Shown here piece after piece: positions 6,481 through 9,646 of a stretch of DNA of 9,646 nt. The notes below the pieces were generated by a model. That model was not told where the DNA came from, did no database searches, and saw only the letters and a list, made by a program, of their open reading frames with translations. The DNA comes from Verrucomicrobiota bacterium (GTDB lineage Bacteria; Verrucomicrobiota; Verrucomicrobiia; Chthoniobacterales; UBA10450). Positions within the stretch are counted from its first letter, which is position 1. Each line of letters begins with the position of its first letter. The stretch is taken from positions 4,554 to 14,199 of the forward strand of contig QHPZ01000026.1 in NCBI GenBank assembly GCA_003219225.1. Direction: 5' to 3'. The translations under genes and the position numbers were made by a program.

Positions 6481-7580
6481 TCAAATCTCGAGCTGCTTGG
6501 AAAATCGCGACAGAATTCTGCAGCCGGTCTTCGTCACAACAACCACGTCTTCATGTCGCACGCCGCCGAGACCAATGTCACCTTTTGCAGTCGCGGGTAT
6601 TCGTGAATCTCGAGGCCGAGGCCGTGACCGGTGCCATGGAAGAACCCGACATTTTTTCCGTTCCGCACTTCCGTCGGGTACCCGCGCTGGTCGAACAATT
6701 TCTGGATGGCCTTGTGAATATCCATGCCGTCCACGCCGGCTTTGACTCGCTGCAACGCTAGCTCCTGACCGTCCTTGACTGTCTCCCACAATTTTCGCTG
6801 GGCATCACTGGCGCGGCCGCGCACGACCGTGCGTGTCATGTCGCCCCAGTAACCGCTGTTCGCGTCACGCGGGAAAATATCGAGAATGATGAGCGAGTTC
6901 GCCCGCAGCGGACCAGAGCCGCGCTCGTGCGGGTCGCACGCCTGATCGCCGCCGGCGACGATTGTCGCGGTGGGAATTCCCCCGGCGTGCAACATCGCGG
7001 TATCGATTTCGGCACGCAGAACTTCCGAGGTCAGCATTTTGCCCGACCATTTTAGTTTGTTGTCGCGCGCAATCGTCGACCTTCGCAAGACGTCCATGGC
7101 GCGTTGCATACCGGCTTCGGTGATGCGCAGCGCGCGCCCAATCAACTTCAGTTCCTCGTCCGTTTTCGCTTCGCGCTCCGGCCAGAAAAGGTGGTTGGTC
7201 GAGCGGACGCGGATTTTGTTCGCGGCAAGCTCCTCCGCGTATCTGAGCGCAAAATTTGCCGGCACGATTGTCGATCTTACGCCGCGTTTGCGCAGGAAAT
7301 GGGCGAGGACTTTTTCATACGGCGGCGCGTCTTTCGCTTTGCCCTGCACCTCGCGCTCCAGTTCGTTGAACGAGACAAATTCATCCGCCTGCGCTTGTTT
7401 GCGCCCGCGTCCCATTTCCATGTCGCTCAGCACCAAAGTGCGCTTACCGTTTTGCTGGAGAAAAATGAATGGGTCGGGCGCGAAGAACCGCGTCGCATAC
7501 AGCATGTCTGGATCTGTTTCGCTGGCTGCGACGATGAGGCGAGTCTTCGGATTTCGGATTTCGGATTTCGTGGTTTTCAT
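6481..7580 (-). pseudogene. M24-family aminopeptidase/prolidase (Xaa-Pro type), frameshifted near the 3' end
   Basis: M24 enzymes are dinuclear-metal peptidases that remove N-terminal residues, often before proline. Residues 1-130 form the creatinase-like N-domain, and the pita-bread catalytic domain follows from about 135. Metal ligands Asp234 (LIILDIFP), Asp247 (GDMTRTVV) and His319 (FFHGTGHGLGLEIHE) are present. After HEYPRLQKVT the frame runs into VSAACDMKTWLL and a premature stop at 6534. A shifted frame resumes the family sequence as DIGLGGVRHEDVVVVTKTG and ends properly at TGA 6481-6483. The missing piece, about 15-20 residues, is where the family has its VEPGLYY motif, so one metal-binding Glu is lost; the last one (in RHEDV) survives only in the other frame. 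The ATG at 7580 abuts the transporter stop and has GAAGGA 5 nt upstream, so translation is probably coupled. The first 14 codons include a heptamer repeat. Damage may be genuine or an assembly fault. Confidence 0.82.
7546..7570. repeat. Heptanucleotide tandem repeat (TTCGGAT, about 3.6 units)
   Basis: Three perfect TTCGGAT units plus a 4-nt partial unit lie within the first codons of the M24 gene, encoding the low-complexity SEIRNPK. The repeat is outside the conserved part of the protein, so it probably extended the N-terminus by slippage or insertion. Confidence 0.8.
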
Positions 7581-9646
7581 TTAAGTCCTTCGCACTTCGA
7601 GTTGCCGGCGCAAAATCCAGTTTAGCAGGATGAGCAGGCCGAGGGTCGAGGCGATCAGCACGATGGTGTTGAAGGCGAAGATGTCGATCTTGATACCGAG
7701 GTAGCGCTTGGTCGCACCGAAGAAAACATTTGGCCGGTTACCGCGGCGATAATCGTTTTGCTCCATCTCGGCGTTGGAGATCAGATCGGAGACTTTTTGA
7801 TTCACGTAGATCTGCTCGGCCGTGACCGGACCGGTGGCGCCTTTGAAAAACGCGCGCTCGAACGATCTTTTCCCGTCCAGGATTTGATCGACCGATGCGA
7901 GATAACGATCGAGCTCGGCGGCGGATTTTGCTTCCAAACCCGAAAGCACGGCGAGGCATTCTTTCAAGTCGTCGAGTCGCTTATTGGCGGCGGGATCTTG
8001 TCTCTGTTGGGCGACGATCCGATCGATCTCGCGTTGGGCGCGGTCCTGCCGCCCGGTCAGCGGATTGAGCTTGGCCTGGGCGACGATCATCTCCTCGTAC
8101 GACCAGCGCATGGCGATAAACTGGCAGACGAACGGCACCTGCAGTTTGCTCTCCATTTTTTTGCTTTGTTCCTTGCTCGGGTGCTCGCTGAACCAGTGGC
8201 TGAGCGAATAGAGCAAGGCGAGATTGCGATTCATGTCCTGGTATTTGATGAGCGCGCCGCCCATGATGATCTGCGGAATCAAGACCAGCGGGACGATATT
8301 GGCCGCGGTTTTCGGATCGGCCACAAGCGAGGAAATGACCAGCCCGAGCGACACCCCGCCCATCGCAGTCATGAACATGATCCCAAGATCGATCCAAAAC
8401 ATCCCGCGGATCTCGAGGATGTAATTGCCGATCAAAACGAAGAGCACCGACTGGATGAGCGCGAACACGCCGAGCGTGACGCTTTTTGAGATCACGTAAT
8501 ACGGCAGCCGCACGTCGAGGTTACGCTCACGCTGCAGGATCACGCGGTCGCGGATGATATCATCGGCGCTGTTCGTTAGCCCGAGGAACATTGCGACGAT
8601 TAAGCTAAGGAACAAAAACGTCGGAATGTGATAGGCCGAGGCGAAATCGTATTTGCCGCTCTCGGAGTAGCGCAGGATCGTCGCGATGAGCAGCGCCAGG
8701 ACGGGTGCGACCCCGATCGTGATGACGAGATTGGCGCGATTGCGCAGCTTGCTCATGAACGCGCGCCGCAAGAGCGTGCGAAATTGCGTCCATTCGTCGT
8801 GCCAGCGGAATGGCAGCCGCTTTTTCTGCGCCGGCGCGGCTGGCAAGGGCGCGGGCGCCTCCTTGCGCAGCGAGACGTGTTTGACGTCCTGGATCAGACG
8901 GAACGCTTCATATTTGTCGCGCCAAAATTCCGGTGAATAGCGCCGCGCGGCGACGAGCTGGCCTTTGCTGTTCTCCTCGTAAATGATGTCGCCGCTCAAA
9001 TCGCGCAGCGGCGTTTCGAGCACATCGAAAATAAATTCCGGCCGCGTCGTGCCGCACGACGGGCAGGCGCCAAGCTCGGCGCCGAATTGATGCTGGTGCT
9101 CGGCCTCGGCAAAATAGCGCAGCATCTCGGTCGGCGTACCGAAGAAAACGAGCTGACCGCCTTTGTCGAGCAGGATCGCCTTGTGAAACATTTGGAAAAG
9201 CTTCGAGCTCGGCTGGTGAATGGTCACGATGATGATTTTGTTGTGCGCCATCCCGCGGATGATCTCGATCACGTGTTCGGAATCCTTTGAGGAGAGGCCG
9301 GAGGTCGGCTCGTCGAACAGGTAAACGTCCGACATGCTGATCATGTCCAGACCGATATTGAGGCGTTTACGCTCCCCGCCACTCAATGTCTTTTTCACGG
9401 CGCTGCCGACGATCGCGTCGCGCCGTTCGCCCAGCCCAAGCTCAATCAGTTTGCCTTCCAATCGGCGCATCCGGTCGCGCCGCGAGAGATGCGGAGACCG
9501 AATCGCGGCCGCAAATTGCAGGTTCTCGCCGATGGTCAGATGTTCGTCGAACGCGTCTTCCTGCGGAATGTGACTGATGTAGCGCTTGAGCGTGTCGAGG
9601 TTCGGGTAAAGCGATTGGCCATTGAGAATGATCTCGCCGCTGGTCG
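7581..9646 (-). CDS. ABC-2/ABCG-type transporter, ATPase fused to permease (5' end cut by window)
   Basis: The frame is open to the right edge, giving 687 visible residues. The Walker A motif lies just outside. Visible ATPase motifs, numbered from the first visible residue, are the Q-loop HIPQEDAFDEHLT (Gln28), signature LSGGERKRLNIGL (87 on), Walker B VYLFDEPTSGL (107 on) and the H-loop TIHQPSS (His143). A CPSC pair at 194-197 follows in the linker. The permease half has hydrophobic spans at about 304-325, 339-358, 388-413, 416-441, 447-466 and 656-679. A loop of about 190 residues between the fifth and sixth spans is charged, partly helical-looking and rich in Gln, Arg and Asp. The half-transporter order (ATPase first, then membrane domain) is that of the ABCG/White group, which usually works as a dimer. 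Bacterial relatives often carry FHA domains at the N-terminus, but that part is not visible. Substrate and direction are unknown. The stop is directly followed by the M24 ATG. Confidence 0.9.
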   Translation of the reverse strand, partial: TSGEIILNGQSLYPNLDTLKRYISHIPQEDAFDEHLTIGENLQFAAAIRSPHLSRRDRMRRLEGKLIELGLGERRDAIVGSAVKKTLSGGERKRLNIGLDMISMSDVYLFDEPTSGLSSKDSEHVIEIIRGMAHNKIIIVTIHQPSSKLFQMFHKAILLDKGGQLVFFGTPTEMLRYFAEAEHQHQFGAELGACPSCGTTRPEFIFDVLETPLRDLSGDIIYEENSKGQLVAARRYSPEFWRDKYEAFRLIQDVKHVSLRKEAPAPLPAAPAQKKRLPFRWHDEWTQFRTLLRRAFMSKLRNRANLVITIGVAPVLALLIATILRYSESGKYDFASAYHIPTFLFLSLIVAMFLGLTNSADDIIRDRVILQRERNLDVRLPYYVISKSVTLGVFALIQSVLFVLIGNYILEIRGMFWIDLGIMFMTAMGGVSLGLVISSLVADPKTAANIVPLVLIPQIIMGGALIKYQDMNRNLALLYSLSHWFSEHPSKEQSKKMESKLQVPFVCQFIAMRWSYEEMIVAQAKLNPLTGRQDRAQREIDRIVAQQRQDPAANKRLDDLKECLAVLSGLEAKSAAELDRYLASVDQILDGKRSFERAFFKGATGPVTAEQIYVNQKVSDLISNAEMEQNDYRRGNRPNVFFGATKRYLGIKIDIFAFNTIVLIASTLGLLILLNWILRRQLEVRRT
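7586..7591 (-). promoter_or_regulatory. Ribosome binding site of the M24 gene inside the transporter 3' end
   Basis: GAAGGA on the minus strand sits 5 nt before ATG 7580 and overlaps the last sense codons of the ABC transporter, whose TAA directly precedes the ATG. It is the clearest Shine-Dalgarno noticed in the window and fixes the M24 start. The layout implies translational coupling. Confidence 0.65.

Noticed and set aside
6534..6600. Programmed frameshift joining the two halves of the M24 gene
   Set aside because: Sequence encoding the VEPGLYY region is absent, so shifting frame alone would not yield the complete domain.
7758..8489. 243-codon plus-strand open frame opposite the ABC transporter
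   Set aside because: Rich in Asp, His, Glu and Arg as expected for the antisense of a membrane domain; no family resemblance.

Overview
The window is GC-rich, densely coding bacterial DNA with no tRNA, rRNA, CRISPR array or insertion sequence. Gene content and protein wording suggest a soil-type Verrucomicrobiota, perhaps the Chthoniobacterales side of the phylum. The pointers are an ABC transporter with a large TM5-TM6 loop, an ECF sigma factor followed by an unusual membrane protein, and a GGATTTC-type heptamer repeat at a gene start. This placement is an impression from family resemblance; no search was run.

Layout from left to right. Positions 1-1108 (minus) hold the N-terminal part of a fused peptidoglycan-recycling enzyme: a BadF/MurK-type amino-sugar kinase running into the start of MurQ etherase. 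A 120-bp divergent gap carries a near-perfect palindrome. Positions 1229-3293 (plus) hold ligA, the NAD-dependent DNA ligase, which is broken near its 5' end by an in-frame TAA and by an internal deletion that shifts the frame. A short convergent gap with a small hairpin follows. From 6336 down to 3325 (minus) four tightly packed genes form a probable operon: a YugP-type membrane zinc peptidase, an ECF sigma factor, a single-pass membrane protein in the anti-sigma position, and an HtrA-like exported protein with a PDZ domain in which all three catalytic triad positions are substituted. Positions 6394-6480 contain two inverted REP-like palindromes. From 9646 down to 6481 (minus) lie a 5'-truncated ABC-2 transporter and an M24 metallopeptidase whose ATG directly abuts the transporter stop. 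The M24 gene is also frameshifted by a small internal deletion near its 3' end.

Three things deserve most attention. First, the sigma factor / membrane protein / dead HtrA-PDZ cluster resembles the algU-mucA-mucD layout, but its protease relative appears catalytically inert. Second, two housekeeping genes (ligA and the M24 peptidase) each lost a short, highly conserved active-site segment, and both junctions fit recombination or misassembly across a short direct repeat. Third, the MurK-MurQ fusion joins two consecutive steps of MurNAc recycling.
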